50,177 nucleotides of DNA from Alkaliflexus imshenetskii DSM 15055 (GTDB lineage: Bacteria > Bacteroidota > Bacteroidia > Bacteroidales > Marinilabiliaceae). The notes beneath the pieces are model-generated. The model did not search any database and was not told the origin of the DNA. It worked only from the letters and a program-made list of their open reading frames with translations. The position numbers were made by a program, and so were the translations under genes. Below are positions 35,750 through 45,191 of this stretch, one piece after another. Every line of letters begins with the position of its first letter. The stretch's first letter is position 1. The DNA lies in contig NZ_KI912105.1 of the NCBI RefSeq assembly GCF_000517065.1, positions 3,671,364 to 3,721,540 of the forward strand. Direction: 5' to 3'.

Positions 35750-36179
35750 CTATTATTTCCAGCTTAACGAAAATTACGCCCCTGTTTTTGCTGCTTATGG
35801 CATTAAAGGCCGATATCGAGAGATCGATTATTCTCCCCTTAACAAACGGACCTCTGTCGTTAATTATAACCTCAGCACTTCGCGTACTTTCCATGCAGGT
35901 TACTCTTACTTTTGTTCCGAGTGGCAATGTTCTATGCGCCGCGGTGAATAACTCATGACGATAGACCGCACCCGAAGCAGTGCGTTTCCCCACAAAATAG
36001 TCGGCATAATATGATGCTCTGCCATACTCTGGCTGGGTTGTATCCACTTCTATTTCAGGTTCTTTGCCGGATGGGAATATCAGAGCCGCAATGGCCATAA
36101 TAAGCATGATAAGCAGTGCCTTTTGCATCAGTGGTGTGCTAAAAACTTTTTCGTTTATCTCTTTTAACGCTTCTATCAT
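35736..36179 (-). CDS. RlpA-family septal lytic-transglycosylase-like protein
   Basis: Started at ATG 36179 the protein is 147 residues; an upstream ATG at 36245 would add 22 without a signal. One membrane anchor (about residues 19-37, QKALLIMLIMAIAALIF) precedes the double-psi beta-barrel. That barrel carries GRASYYADYFVGKRTASG, the LFTAAHRTLPLGTKVRV segment and EVIINDRGPFVKGRIIDLS. The Asp in NDRGPF and His in AAHRTLPLG correspond to the residues needed in Pseudomonas RlpA for cleaving naked glycan strands. There is no SPOR domain, so septal targeting through denuded glycan is not shown here. Its 3' end lies inside the terminator hairpin. Confidence 0.87.
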   Translation of the reverse strand: MIEALKEINEKVFSTPLMQKALLIMLIMAIAALIFPSGKEPEIEVDTTQPEYGRASYYADYFVGKRTASGAVYRHELFTAAHRTLPLGTKVRVTCMESTRSAEVIINDRGPFVKGRIIDLSISAFNAISSKNRGVIFVKLEIIEPHD

Positions 36180-36333
36180 ACAAAGTGCATGTCGTTTTGA
36201 AGGCCTTACACAAGAATAAGATTCATGTCCAGAGCTGTTTATCAAAACGATTATATGGTATTTTGGTTACAAATCGGATGCCATTTTATTTCATTAAGTC
36301 ACTGTTTAATCCTAATTTATAAAACACGAGGCA

Positions 36334-38391
36334 CTAAATTGTTATTCTGATGCCTAAGAGCCAATTTCTTGGGTTGCCCGGATAGTAGTATCGCGGCAGA
36401 GCATTGCCAAAGGATGGGGCATTTACCAGCAACATGGAAGCGTGCTCACGATTAAACAAGTTGCGCACACCGGAGATTATCTGCAGCTCATTAATAAGCT
36501 TCAACTTCCGAGTGAAGGTGGCCGTGATGTCAACCAACTCGTGACCGGGGTAGGTGAGGGAATTGGCATCGTTCAGAAACTGCTTATTTATATGGCTGAA
36601 GTTTAAGATGAATCCCAATCCTATGGGGGTTGATGCTGAAATATTTATGTTTAAGATTGAAGTGGGCAGACCTGGCAACTTTTTATCACTGTAGTTGGTT
36701 TCATCCTGAATGAAATGACTAAAACGGTTCTTCATCAGGGTATAGTTTCCTGACAACACCAGCTCATTTGGATTTGATTGGATTGATTTAATCAGATACC
36801 ATTTCAGTTGCGTCTCCACTCCCGAATGGTTGGTTCTCCCGGCATTCTCTCCATAAAACACATCTTCGGCGTCACGGCGTGTCATCAAAAGGTTTTTCAC
36901 CCTTATGTTGTAGGCTGTCACATCCAGTAACACGCGATCGTTGAGAAGTGCTTTACGGATTCCGGCTTCAACATTGAAACCCTCCTCTGGTTTCAGCTCA
37001 CGGTTTATGCTGCCATCGGGTAACAGCGCTTCTTCCGATGAGGGTGCAGAGAATCCGTGACCTGCAGTGGCAAACAGATACGTGTTTGGTGTAATGCGCT
37101 GGTTGATGCCTATTCGTGGCGAAAGAACAGGCGAGTAGGTGTGGTTCTGTGACTGTTCTGCTCCTTCGCTGGTTCGGTACCTCAACTCATGAAAGTTTAT
37201 TCCCGTCAAAAAAAGGGTAGATGATGATAGCTCTGTTTCATAATGCAGGAAAAAATTGTAGTAATAGCGAATTTCATCTGCAACCGATAGTTGATTTCCG
37301 GCATTCCCCTGTATGGTCTCAAAAATCTGCCAGTTATAAACTTCTCGAAAATATTCCAATCCTCCCGACAGTGCATGTTTGTTTCTCCGCCACATCAGGT
37401 TTTCACGAAAACCGATGGTTTTGGTCTCCTCAACCAGTATGTTGAACGGGCGTGATTCGTATGCATCATTATAAATGCCATATAGTGAAAGTCTGTTTTC
37501 AAGGTAGGGATTAATCAGCGTGATAAAGGTCAGACCTGCTTGCCACTTTTCGTATGATTGGAACCCCTGTATGTTTTTCCAATTAGCAGCTGCTGACTTT
37601 GGATTTGCTTGATAGGTAGGATGGTCAATTGAACTTGGGATGCGTGCAAATAAATCCACATGATTGAGCAGCAAACGTATTGTATGGTTACCCAGTTTTT
37701 TGTTTCCGGTTAAAAGCAGATTGGAACGCTCATATTGGCTGTTTTCTCTATAACCATCTGAAGTGGTACGCGAAAATAGGGTGCTAAAGGATTGGTGGCT
37801 GCTACCGTATGATACACCTGCACCTTTTCGCCAAAGGTTAAATGAACCGCTCTCTGCCACAGCTTTTCCCTGCCATCCATTTTCAACAGTGGGTGGACTA
37901 ATAACAATCACTCCTCCTAACCCAGGTCCGTACAAGGCTGAAGAGGGACCTTTTATCACTTCTATCTGTCCCATTCCACCCATATCCAAATCTTCAACGA
38001 TGGTTGCACCGTCGCCCGAAGTGAGCGGAATTTCGCCAAACCATGCTTTGATACGGTTAGATGCGTAAGGTGTTCTGCTGCCTATACCTCTAATGGTAAG
38101 CCTGGCAGTATTCAGTGCGCCCGATTGCATGTACAGCCCTGGAACCTGATCAAGTACGGGCTTTATATCAATTTGTTGACTGTTTTTTAGCGTACTGGCT
38201 GGTATATAAGTGATGTTGCCAGGCAATGCTCCAATTTTTCTTGGGAAAGGTGTGGCTGTGATTGTAATTTCCTCCAGCTCCTTTGTGGTATGAGATTTTA
38301 TACTGAGTGTGTCATTGATGACATTGATTGTTGCAGCATTTGCAATAGTGCCAACCAGCAACAGAACCAATAGGATTAATGTTTGATACAT
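36334..38391 (-). CDS. TonB-dependent receptor resembling YncD/PqqU
   Basis: A 685-residue outer-membrane receptor with a signal peptide (LVLLLVGTIANA), plug and barrel but no CarboxypepD_reg prefix. Plug features include VPGLYMQSG, LTIRGIGSRTPYASNRIKAW, then EIPLTSGDG, and IEVIKGPSSALYGPGLGGV. From memory, E. coli YncD (PqqU, the PQQ importer) has the same IRGFGSRS-Y, IP-T--DG and GPFSALYG pattern. It also has a 'HGYRDHS' segment (here DGYRENSQ), a 'KANPQQA' loop (here QANPKSA) and a C-terminal VN...RYYEPSPGRN segment (here PRYYYPGNPRNW). This was compared by recall, not alignment software. It lies downstream of a PQQ-type sugar dehydrogenase on the same strand, which supports PQQ uptake. 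Confidence 0.82.
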   Translation of the reverse strand: MYQTLILLVLLLVGTIANAATINVINDTLSIKSHTTKELEEITITATPFPRKIGALPGNITYIPASTLKNSQQIDIKPVLDQVPGLYMQSGALNTARLTIRGIGSRTPYASNRIKAWFGEIPLTSGDGATIVEDLDMGGMGQIEVIKGPSSALYGPGLGGVIVISPPTVENGWQGKAVAESGSFNLWRKGAGVSYGSSHQSFSTLFSRTTSDGYRENSQYERSNLLLTGNKKLGNHTIRLLLNHVDLFARIPSSIDHPTYQANPKSAAANWKNIQGFQSYEKWQAGLTFITLINPYLENRLSLYGIYNDAYESRPFNILVEETKTIGFRENLMWRRNKHALSGGLEYFREVYNWQIFETIQGNAGNQLSVADEIRYYYNFFLHYETELSSSTLFLTGINFHELRYRTSEGAEQSQNHTYSPVLSPRIGINQRITPNTYLFATAGHGFSAPSSEEALLPDGSINRELKPEEGFNVEAGIRKALLNDRVLLDVTAYNIRVKNLLMTRRDAEDVFYGENAGRTNHSGVETQLKWYLIKSIQSNPNELVLSGNYTLMKNRFSHFIQDETNYSDKKLPGLPTSILNINISASTPIGLGFILNFSHINKQFLNDANSLTYPGHELVDITATFTRKLKLINELQIISGVRNLFNREHASMLLVNAPSFGNALPRYYYPGNPRNWLLGIRITI

Positions 38392-38626
38392 ACGATTTGT
38401 TTGCTTTTATATAACACAAAAGCTCAAAGATAACTTGAACTTTGAGCCTTTGTGGTGGTATAGTGTTTATATTTAATCGATTAACTTGTGCTTTTATCTG
38501 GTAAAGCGTACAAAATTCAGATGCAATTAAGCGATTCTTTAAATTCAGATACACCGTTCCATCTAAACTATTACTCCTTTATATACTTAAATGACTACTG
38601 AAAATAAATATGCTCATGAATAATGT

Positions 38627-40075
38627 TTACTGGTTCACTGGTGTCAATCTGAAAATTACTCCCGGATTTTCAACAGCCACATAAACCAGTCCATCAGGCC
38701 CCATATCCACATTTCTGACTCTGCCAATTTCCCGCAATAAAATCTCCTGATGCACGACCTTATTGCCTTCAATCTCGTTGCGCACCAAATAGCGGAAGCT
38801 AAGTGAGCCTGTCAGTATGCTGTTGTTCCATGCTTTAAAGGGCTCACCGGTCACAAAGGTCATGCCGCATGGAGCAATAGATGGCGTCCACTCAATAATG
38901 GGTTGTTCCATTCCTTCTTTTTCGGTAATTTCTGTGATAATGGTTCCATCGTAGTTAATACCATAGGAGATTACCGGCCAGCCATAATTGAGTCCTTTGT
39001 GAATGATGTTGAGTTCATCTCCTCCACGTGGACCATGCTCATGAGACCATAAAACGCCTGTTTCGGGATGTTTAACCAATCCCTGTGGATTGCGGTGTCC
39101 GTAAGACCAGATGGTTGGCATGGCACCAATAGTCTGAAGGAATGGGTTGTCCTCCGGGATGTTTCCATCCTGTGTTATTCGGTGTATCTTGCCCGCGTGG
39201 TTGCTTAAGTCCTGTGCATTGGCCATGTGTCCGCGATCTCCAATGGAGAAATATAGATAACCATCATTGCCAAATACCATACGGCTGCCAAAGTGAACAC
39301 CATTTCTTGTGTCGGGGAGTCCTTTAAAAAGCTCTTCTTTGTCGATAAGCCTATTGCCATCCAGCCGTGCCCGCATAATGGCTGTATTACCACCTTGCAT
39401 CGGGCCGCCGGCACCAAATGTGGAGTAGGCCAGATATATCCAGCCATTGGTGCGATAGTCGGGGTGCAATCTGATATCCATTAATCCTCCCTGACCGTGT
39501 GCATAAATGGGTGGTAAACCCTCTATCATGCTAAGAAACACACCATCGCGAAAGCGAAACAGATGACCACTGCGTTCGGCCACCAGCATGTCGCCATTTG
39601 GTAGCCACAACATGCCCCAAGGTACATCCAGTCCGGAAATTATCGTATCAACACGGAAAGCAATCTTCTCTGATTGCTGAACGCTGCCTATCACAGGGCG
39701 ATAATCGTGCGTCAGACTCCGGTCTTTAATATCAGTGAGGATATAGGCCGAGAGGTCTTTTATCTCTTTTTCGGATAGCACATGACCAAAGGCAGGCATC
39801 CCCGATAGAAGGTCGCCATCGCGTATTACGGCCATCATCTCCTCCATGGGGGTGTTGAAAAGAGCTTCCCGGTCATCGCGCGAGAAGCGCTCCATGTTTA
39901 GCCCATGGCACGATGCGCAATAACGTTCATAGTTGGCGATGGCCAACACTTTATCGGTCACTTTTAGGTCGAATGCCGAAGTATGGTTGTCGGAACAACG
40001 TGAGGCTGTGATAAGCCAGAATATTGCCATAAAAATGGCAATTGTTAAAAATGAAATCTGGTCGCGGTGATTCAT
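38627..40075 (-). CDS. Cytochrome c-fused PQQ-dependent sugar dehydrogenase (GSDH family)
   Basis: 482 residues with an N-terminal hydrophobic export segment (SFLTIAIFMAIFWLITA). A small haem c domain follows, with C53-A-S-C56-H57 and the likely axial M93 in SGMPAFG. The C-terminal six-bladed propeller (about 118-478) matches the soluble glucose/aldose sugar dehydrogenase family: GLDVPWGMLWLPNGDMLVAER, AHGQGGLMDIRLHPDY, VHFGSRMVFGNDGYLYFSIGDRG, HRNPQGL and SHEHGPRGGDELN. It would oxidise aldoses in the periplasm and pass electrons to its own haem and onward. Substrate range is unknown. No PQQ-biosynthesis gene is in the window, which fits the receptor next door being the cofactor importer. 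Confidence 0.88.
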   Translation of the reverse strand: MNHRDQISFLTIAIFMAIFWLITASRCSDNHTSAFDLKVTDKVLAIANYERYCASCHGLNMERFSRDDREALFNTPMEEMMAVIRDGDLLSGMPAFGHVLSEKEIKDLSAYILTDIKDRSLTHDYRPVIGSVQQSEKIAFRVDTIISGLDVPWGMLWLPNGDMLVAERSGHLFRFRDGVFLSMIEGLPPIYAHGQGGLMDIRLHPDYRTNGWIYLAYSTFGAGGPMQGGNTAIMRARLDGNRLIDKEELFKGLPDTRNGVHFGSRMVFGNDGYLYFSIGDRGHMANAQDLSNHAGKIHRITQDGNIPEDNPFLQTIGAMPTIWSYGHRNPQGLVKHPETGVLWSHEHGPRGGDELNIIHKGLNYGWPVISYGINYDGTIITEITEKEGMEQPIIEWTPSIAPCGMTFVTGEPFKAWNNSILTGSLSFRYLVRNEIEGNKVVHQEILLREIGRVRNVDMGPDGLVYVAVENPGVIFRLTPVNQ

Positions 40076-40284
40076 AGACGATTTTTTTCTTCAATTTAAT
40101 GAGAAACAGAGATGTTTGCAAATTGTTTATCGATTAAACCATATTCTACATGCCATTCTCAACTTAGAACTGCTTTAAATCCTTATTACAGACACTCGGG
40201 TATCATTTTTGTAGTCTTCTTGCTTTATCTGGTGCTATTTTATTAATTTTGGTTTGATTCTCAAATGCCCTAAATATTCTACTT

Positions 40285-42834
40285 ATGAAGAAGTTTTTAA
40301 AGATTTTTTTCGCAACAATTGGTGTCATCTTTCTTTTGTTGCTGATATTGCCTTTCGCGTTTAAAGGTTCAATTGAGCGCAAGGTTAAAGAAATTATCAA
40401 TGAGCAGGTTAATGCAACTGTCTCATGGGACAAATTCTCACTGTCCCTTATCCGAAATTTTCCAAACCTTGGTATGGGGCTCGATGGGCTTACTATTATT
40501 AACGATGCTCCTTTTGACGGCGATACATTGATGCATGTTGGTAACATTTCACTTTCGGTGGATTTGATGAGTGCCATTAGAGGCGAAGCCATAGAGGTGA
40601 AATCCGTGTTAGTGAACCGTCCCTATATTAACCTGATGGTGAATGCCGATTCCATTGCCAATTGGGATATTGTACCTGTTTCTGATGATGAGATGGTTGT
40701 TGATGATGATGGCGAATCGGCATCTTTTAAAGTAGAGCTGCAATCGTTCGAAATACGCAACGGCGCATTAAGTTACATCGATGCTACCATGGACTTTGGT
40801 ACCGCACTTAAAGGTCTCAATGCCAAAATGCGTGGCGACCTAACCGAATCATATACAACCATCAATTTAAATGCTGGTGTAGAGGCTTTTGATATGGTTT
40901 TTGACGGCATACGCTATATCAGTGGTGCCACTATCGATTTAAAGGCCGACATTGGTGCAGACCTCGATAATATGATCTTTACTTTCGAGGACAATGAGAT
41001 ATTGTTTAGCACTATTCCACTGTTTATGGAGGGTTTTGTGGCCATGCTCGACGAGGGATACGATATGGATTTGAAACTGGCTGCCAGTCGTACCGATTTT
41101 AAAACCCTGCTTGCTCTTGTTCCCGATGTGTTTATGAAGGATTTTGAAGGTCTCAGAGCCGATGGAACAATGACATTGGAGGCTACGGCCAAAGGGGTTT
41201 ATATCGATACCGACAACCTGCCGGCATTTAATTTCCTGCTAAGTGTTGACGGCGGACGCATTCAGTATCCCGACCTGCCAAAATCCATCGATGACATTCG
41301 CGTGAGAATGACGGTTGACAATCCGGGTGGTTCAATGGATAACACAGTAATCAACATCAGTGCTTTTCATTTTGAACTGGATCGAAATCCTTTTGATGCC
41401 TCTCTGCATTTATCAACACCTATTTCAAATGCTGTTTTTAACGGAGCAATGAAGGGCGTTATCAATCTGGCTTCTCTGGCTGATGCAGTTCCTATGGACA
41501 GTATTGAGATGAAGGGCATCATCAATGCAGATGTAACTTTAGCTGGCGATTACAATATGATTGAAAAGGAACTCTATGAGCAGCTAAAAGCTGACGGAAC
41601 AATAACGCTTAAGGATTTTGAGTTCCGCAGTCCTGACCTGCCAATGGGGTTGCTAATCAGCGATGCCAACCTGTTTTTTTCGCCACGTTATTTGGAGTTA
41701 CGAAGTTTTGCCAGCCGGGTAGGGGAGAGCGATTTTCGTTTAACCGGCCGTTTGGAGAACTATCTTGCTTATGCGCTTAAAGATGGCACACTTAAAGGCC
41801 GTTTAGATCACAACTCATCATTTATCAACACCAACGAACTGATGGCGTTGGCTGGCGAAGATGAGGTAGCAACTGAGGAAACTGAGCCATTCGGTAAGAT
41901 TATTGTTCCTGCAAACATCTCTTTTGACATGATTACCCGCATCGATCGTCTGCTTTATGACAAGCTTACGCTCACCAATACCACCGGGAACATGGAAATT
42001 AAAGATTCACGTGTATTAATGAAAGGTTTGCGCACCGATTTGCTTAACGGACAAATGGTGATGAATGGTGAATACAACTCACAGGACACATTAAAACCTT
42101 TTGTGGATTTTGATTTGGGCATCAGAGGTGTAGATATCAATATGGCGGCACATTCGTTTAGTATGGTTGAAGCCTTTTTACCAGTTGCACAAAAGGCTAC
42201 TGGTAAAGTCTCTTCTACCTTAAAATTCCGCTCGATAGTTGGTGACGATCTATCTCCCGTTTTAAGCTCCTTCAACGGTAGCGGAAATCTAAGTTCCGAC
42301 AACGTGGAAATTTCCGGTGCCAAGGTGCAGGATGCACTCGTATCAATGCTTAAAGACGAAAAGTACAAGGTGGCCAATTTGCGCGACCTCATGGTTTACT
42401 TCAAAATTGAAAACGGCAACCTTTCTGTAACGCCATTTGATGTAAACGTGTTTGGAAAAAAGGCAAATATCTCAGGTACACAAAGTCTCGACCAGAATAT
42501 GAATTTCACAATGAAAATGCCTGTTAGTCGCAGTGAGATAAGTAATGTGGCAGGTCTGCTGGGAGGTTCGCTTCCTACAGGTGGCAGTGATGTGATGGTA
42601 GGCATTAATATCACCGGCACGCCAACCGATCCTAAGTTAAGTCTCAATATGCAGGATTTATCTTCAGCGGTAAAAGATGAGGTCAGACGTGAAGTTGAAC
42701 GCGTTGTAGACAAAGCCGTAGAGAAAGTAATGGAGGAAGGTGTGGAGAAGGCTGTGGAAGAAATCATCAAAGATGAGGAAGTGAAGGAGAAAATTGACGA
42801 AGGCTTGCGCCGTTTGCGCGACAGACTGAGATAA
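40285..42834 (+). CDS. AsmA-family envelope protein
   Basis: 849 residues. One N-terminal membrane segment (FLKIFFATIGVIFLLLLILPFAF, about residues 4-26) is followed by the AsmA start (IERKVKEIINEQVNATVSWDKFSLSLIRNFPNLGMGLDGL). A very long beta-strand repetitive region follows, the pattern of AsmA/TamB/YhdP-like proteins now viewed as lipid-transport bridges between the membranes. The AsmA_2-type C-terminal part (SGNLSSDNVEISGAKVQDAL, ISGTQSLDQNMNFTMKMPV) is present. The last 60 residues form a Glu/Lys-rich amphipathic helix (VERVVDKAVEKVMEEGVEKA). The gene stands alone, with its own terminator. Confidence 0.88.
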   Translation: MKKFLKIFFATIGVIFLLLLILPFAFKGSIERKVKEIINEQVNATVSWDKFSLSLIRNFPNLGMGLDGLTIINDAPFDGDTLMHVGNISLSVDLMSAIRGEAIEVKSVLVNRPYINLMVNADSIANWDIVPVSDDEMVVDDDGESASFKVELQSFEIRNGALSYIDATMDFGTALKGLNAKMRGDLTESYTTINLNAGVEAFDMVFDGIRYISGATIDLKADIGADLDNMIFTFEDNEILFSTIPLFMEGFVAMLDEGYDMDLKLAASRTDFKTLLALVPDVFMKDFEGLRADGTMTLEATAKGVYIDTDNLPAFNFLLSVDGGRIQYPDLPKSIDDIRVRMTVDNPGGSMDNTVINISAFHFELDRNPFDASLHLSTPISNAVFNGAMKGVINLASLADAVPMDSIEMKGIINADVTLAGDYNMIEKELYEQLKADGTITLKDFEFRSPDLPMGLLISDANLFFSPRYLELRSFASRVGESDFRLTGRLENYLAYALKDGTLKGRLDHNSSFINTNELMALAGEDEVATEETEPFGKIIVPANISFDMITRIDRLLYDKLTLTNTTGNMEIKDSRVLMKGLRTDLLNGQMVMNGEYNSQDTLKPFVDFDLGIRGVDINMAAHSFSMVEAFLPVAQKATGKVSSTLKFRSIVGDDLSPVLSSFNGSGNLSSDNVEISGAKVQDALVSMLKDEKYKVANLRDLMVYFKIENGNLSVTPFDVNVFGKKANISGTQSLDQNMNFTMKMPVSRSEISNVAGLLGGSLPTGGSDVMVGINITGTPTDPKLSLNMQDLSSAVKDEVRREVERVVDKAVEKVMEEGVEKAVEEIIKDEEVKEKIDEGLRRLRDRLR

Positions 42835-42861
42835 GCCGTTGTTCTATAAAAACAATAATAC

Positions 42862-42907
42862 AAAAGTCCGTGGGAAACATTAAACGGTTTCTCACGGACT
42901 TTTGGGT
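42862..42907 (+). terminator. Terminator of the AsmA-family gene
   Basis: AAAAGTCCGTGGGAAAC (42862-42878) pairs with GTTTCTCACGGACTTTT (42887-42903) over 17 bp with one G-T pair. Confidence 0.88.
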
Positions 42908-42941
42908 ATAAATTACCCGATACAAACCTTCTGTTTGGGCA

Positions 42942-42974
42942 CAAAAAAAACCATCTCTGAAAAGAGACGGTTTT
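42942..42974 (-). terminator. Terminator of rplS
   Basis: On the minus strand AAACCGTCTCTTTTCAGAGATGG forms a hairpin with a short loop and is followed by a long T-run, 22 bases after the L19 stop. Confidence 0.85.
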
Positions 42975-42996
42975 AATTTCATTAAGAATAAAGTAA

Positions 42997-43344
42997 TTAT
43001 ACTCTTTTCTCTTTGATACGTGCTTTTTTACCGGTAAGCTCACGGAAGTAGTAAATTCTGGCTCTGCGAACTTTACCTAATCTGTTCATTTCAACTTTTT
43101 CGATGAAAGGTGAATTGATGGGGAAGATACGCTCTACACCAACGTTGCCCGACATTTTTCGAACGGTGAAACGTTTGGTAACCCCGGTTCCTTTAATCTG
43201 AATAACCACACCACGGAACACCTGAACACGCTCTTTGTTACCTTCGCGAATTTTGTAGTGCACCGAGATGGTATCACCGGCTTTAAATTCAGTAATTTCT
43301 ACACCGGTATTAAAGGCCTCTTCAGCAACTTTAATTAAATCCAT
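42997..43344 (-). CDS. rplS: 50S ribosomal protein L19
   Basis: 115 residues, the normal length. Conserved segments are FKAGDTISVHYKIREGNKERVQVFRGVVIQIKG, GTGVTKRFTVRKMSGNVGVERIFPINSPFIEKVE and GKVRRARIYYFRELTGKKARI. L19 sits at the interface of the 30S and 50S subunits. In many bacteria it follows rimM and trmD, which are absent here, so it is a monocistronic unit in this genome with its own terminator. Confidence 0.98.
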   Translation of the reverse strand: MDLIKVAEEAFNTGVEITEFKAGDTISVHYKIREGNKERVQVFRGVVIQIKGTGVTKRFTVRKMSGNVGVERIFPINSPFIEKVEMNRLGKVRRARIYYFRELTGKKARIKEKRV

Positions 43345-43681
43345 TGTTTTTGCTTTTGAAGATTAAACTTACTCGTGCAATATTATCTGACACCCACGTT
43401 CAGTAAGAGATTACACGAAACGGCCACAAAAGTACTCTTTTTGTTTTAATTATGGAAGTGTTTGGTGTCGAAGTTTTTTTGTTTTTGTTGATTCCGATAC
43501 TTATAATGTCATATAATTGCAATTACTACTTGCTATATTCAATTGCATGCTTTATAATTACTGATGATTTAACGCTTATTCACAAAATATCCTCGCGCTT
43601 TAGTTGATTTCAATCTTTAAAATTTTGTGAAAAATTGAAATTTAAAGTATCATTGCACAACACATCTAACAAATAATTAAT
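43345..43681. other. Divergent promoter region of rplS and the sugar transporter
   Basis: 337 AT-rich bases with no protein-like frame. It must hold promoters in both directions. I see no exact TAnnTTTG box at a sensible distance from 43682 and no hairpin leader. Confidence 0.4.
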
Positions 43682-45067
43682 ATGGAAAAAAAGAGCAACA
43701 ATGTCCTGGTGGGCATGTCCGTTTTTGGAGCTATTTTCTTTATCTTCGGATTTGCCACCACGTTTATCATTCAGTTGAGTGCGCCAGTAATGGCTGTATT
43801 TAACCTTACCGAGTTTCAGGCACAGTTATTAACTTCTGCCTTTTTTATTGCCTATCCGGTAATGTCTATTCCTACCGGAATGCTCATTAACCGTATCGGA
43901 TACAAATGGACGGTTAGCTTAGGGTTAATTCTCATGGCCATCGGAAGTCTTATTTTTATTCCGGCAGCACGTATTCCATCATACCCATTGTTCCTGATGG
44001 CTACATTTGTGCTTGCAACCGGAGTGGTATTTCTTCAGGTATCTGCCAATCCCTATGTAACAGCTATTGGTCCTGAAAGTGGTGCCTCAGGTCGATTAAA
44101 CCTTACACAGGCGCTTAACTCAATTGCAACCATGGTGGCGCCTTGGCTTATCGCCGTGGTTATTTTCCGTGGTTTGGAATTGCCTGCCGGAGCAACTGAA
44201 GCTCAGGAGTTGGCTTACGGTCTGGAAGTGGCCAACCGCATTCCTTTCCCATTTATTGTGATGGCTATGATTGTTGTAGCAGTGGCTATCGCCTTGTTTC
44301 TCATTAAGCTGCCTGTTATCACAGCTTCTAAAAGCGAGAATGGCAAGAAAAGTGTGTACCGTCATCCACACGTTTTGTTGGGTGCTTTTGGTATCTTCTG
44401 TTATGTGGGTGCTGAAGTAGGTAACGCAGGTCTTATGGTGAACTATCTGCGTCAGGGCTCACTCGGGCTTTCTGCTGAAATGGCTTCTACTTACGCAGCC
44501 ATTTACTGGGGAGGTGCTATGGTGGGTCGTTTCTTCGGTTCCATTATGTTCTCCGACATTAAGAGCCAAACCAAAAAGTACATTTCCATTGCATTGGTTT
44601 TGGTACTGGCATTTATTTCCGGCGCATTTGTTACCGAATGGAACTGGACCATTGGAGCTATATTCACCGGTGTTGCTTTTGTGAACTTCATCATTATGCA
44701 AATTGGCAAAGGTCAGCCAGCCCGTACATTGGCCATTTTTGCACTGGTTGCCGGGTTACTCGGTATTGTAACCACCTTTACAACCGGCCATATCGCTCTT
44801 TGGACAGTGATTTCTATTGGTCTGTTCAACTCAATTATGTTCCCCAACATCTTTGCACTTGCTGTTAAGGATTTGGAATCGAGCGAACTGGGTTCTGCAT
44901 CGGGCATTATCAATGCACTCATTGTTGGTGGTGCCGTAATTCCGCCGCTTATGGGATCTATTGCCGATAATTATAGCTACACATACGCTTATATTGTTCC
45001 GGCAATTTGTTATCTGTACATATTCTTCTTTGCTGTGAAGGGAAGTAAAATCAGGGTAGCAAGCTAA
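43682..45067 (+). CDS. FHS-family sugar:H+ symporter (FucP/GluP-like MFS)
   Basis: 461 residues and about twelve membrane helices. Recognisable elements are FFIFGFATTFIIQLSAPVM in TM1, LLTSAFFIAYPVMSIPTGML in TM2, GVVFLQVSANPYVTAIGPE, the loop ASGRLNLTQALNSIATMVAPW, and EVGNAGLMVNYL. These match the fucose-galactose-glucose (FHS/FucP) branch of the MFS used for N-acetylglucosamine, glucose or galactose uptake in Bacteroidota. The neighbouring ROK kinase 124 bases downstream, same strand, suggests glucose or another hexose as substrate. A hairpin lies between the two genes. Confidence 0.92.
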   Translation: MEKKSNNVLVGMSVFGAIFFIFGFATTFIIQLSAPVMAVFNLTEFQAQLLTSAFFIAYPVMSIPTGMLINRIGYKWTVSLGLILMAIGSLIFIPAARIPSYPLFLMATFVLATGVVFLQVSANPYVTAIGPESGASGRLNLTQALNSIATMVAPWLIAVVIFRGLELPAGATEAQELAYGLEVANRIPFPFIVMAMIVVAVAIALFLIKLPVITASKSENGKKSVYRHPHVLLGAFGIFCYVGAEVGNAGLMVNYLRQGSLGLSAEMASTYAAIYWGGAMVGRFFGSIMFSDIKSQTKKYISIALVLVLAFISGAFVTEWNWTIGAIFTGVAFVNFIIMQIGKGQPARTLAIFALVAGLLGIVTTFTTGHIALWTVISIGLFNSIMFPNIFALAVKDLESSELGSASGIINALIVGGAVIPPLMGSIADNYSYTYAYIVPAICYLYIFFFAVKGSKIRVAS

Positions 45068-45087
45068 TTGTTTGAACCATGCCTGGG

Positions 45088-45135
45088 TTTAACCGTAAAT
45101 GCTGGCAATTTATTTTGCAGGCCTTTACGGTTAAA
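45088..45135 (+). terminator. Hairpin between the sugar symporter and ROK kinase genes
   Basis: TTTAACCGTAAA (45088-45099) and TTTACGGTTAAA (45124-45135) form a perfect 12-bp stem. The downstream T-run is weak, so partial readthrough into the kinase gene is plausible. Confidence 0.65.
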
Positions 45136-45191
45136 TCATTTTGAGTTTTTTGAATTACAACGATAAATACACACCTTAAAATATTCTATCG

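Noticed and set aside
42396-43043. 215-codon minus-strand frame across the AsmA gene end
   Set aside because: Ser/Thr-rich shadow of the AsmA-family gene, crossing two strong terminators.
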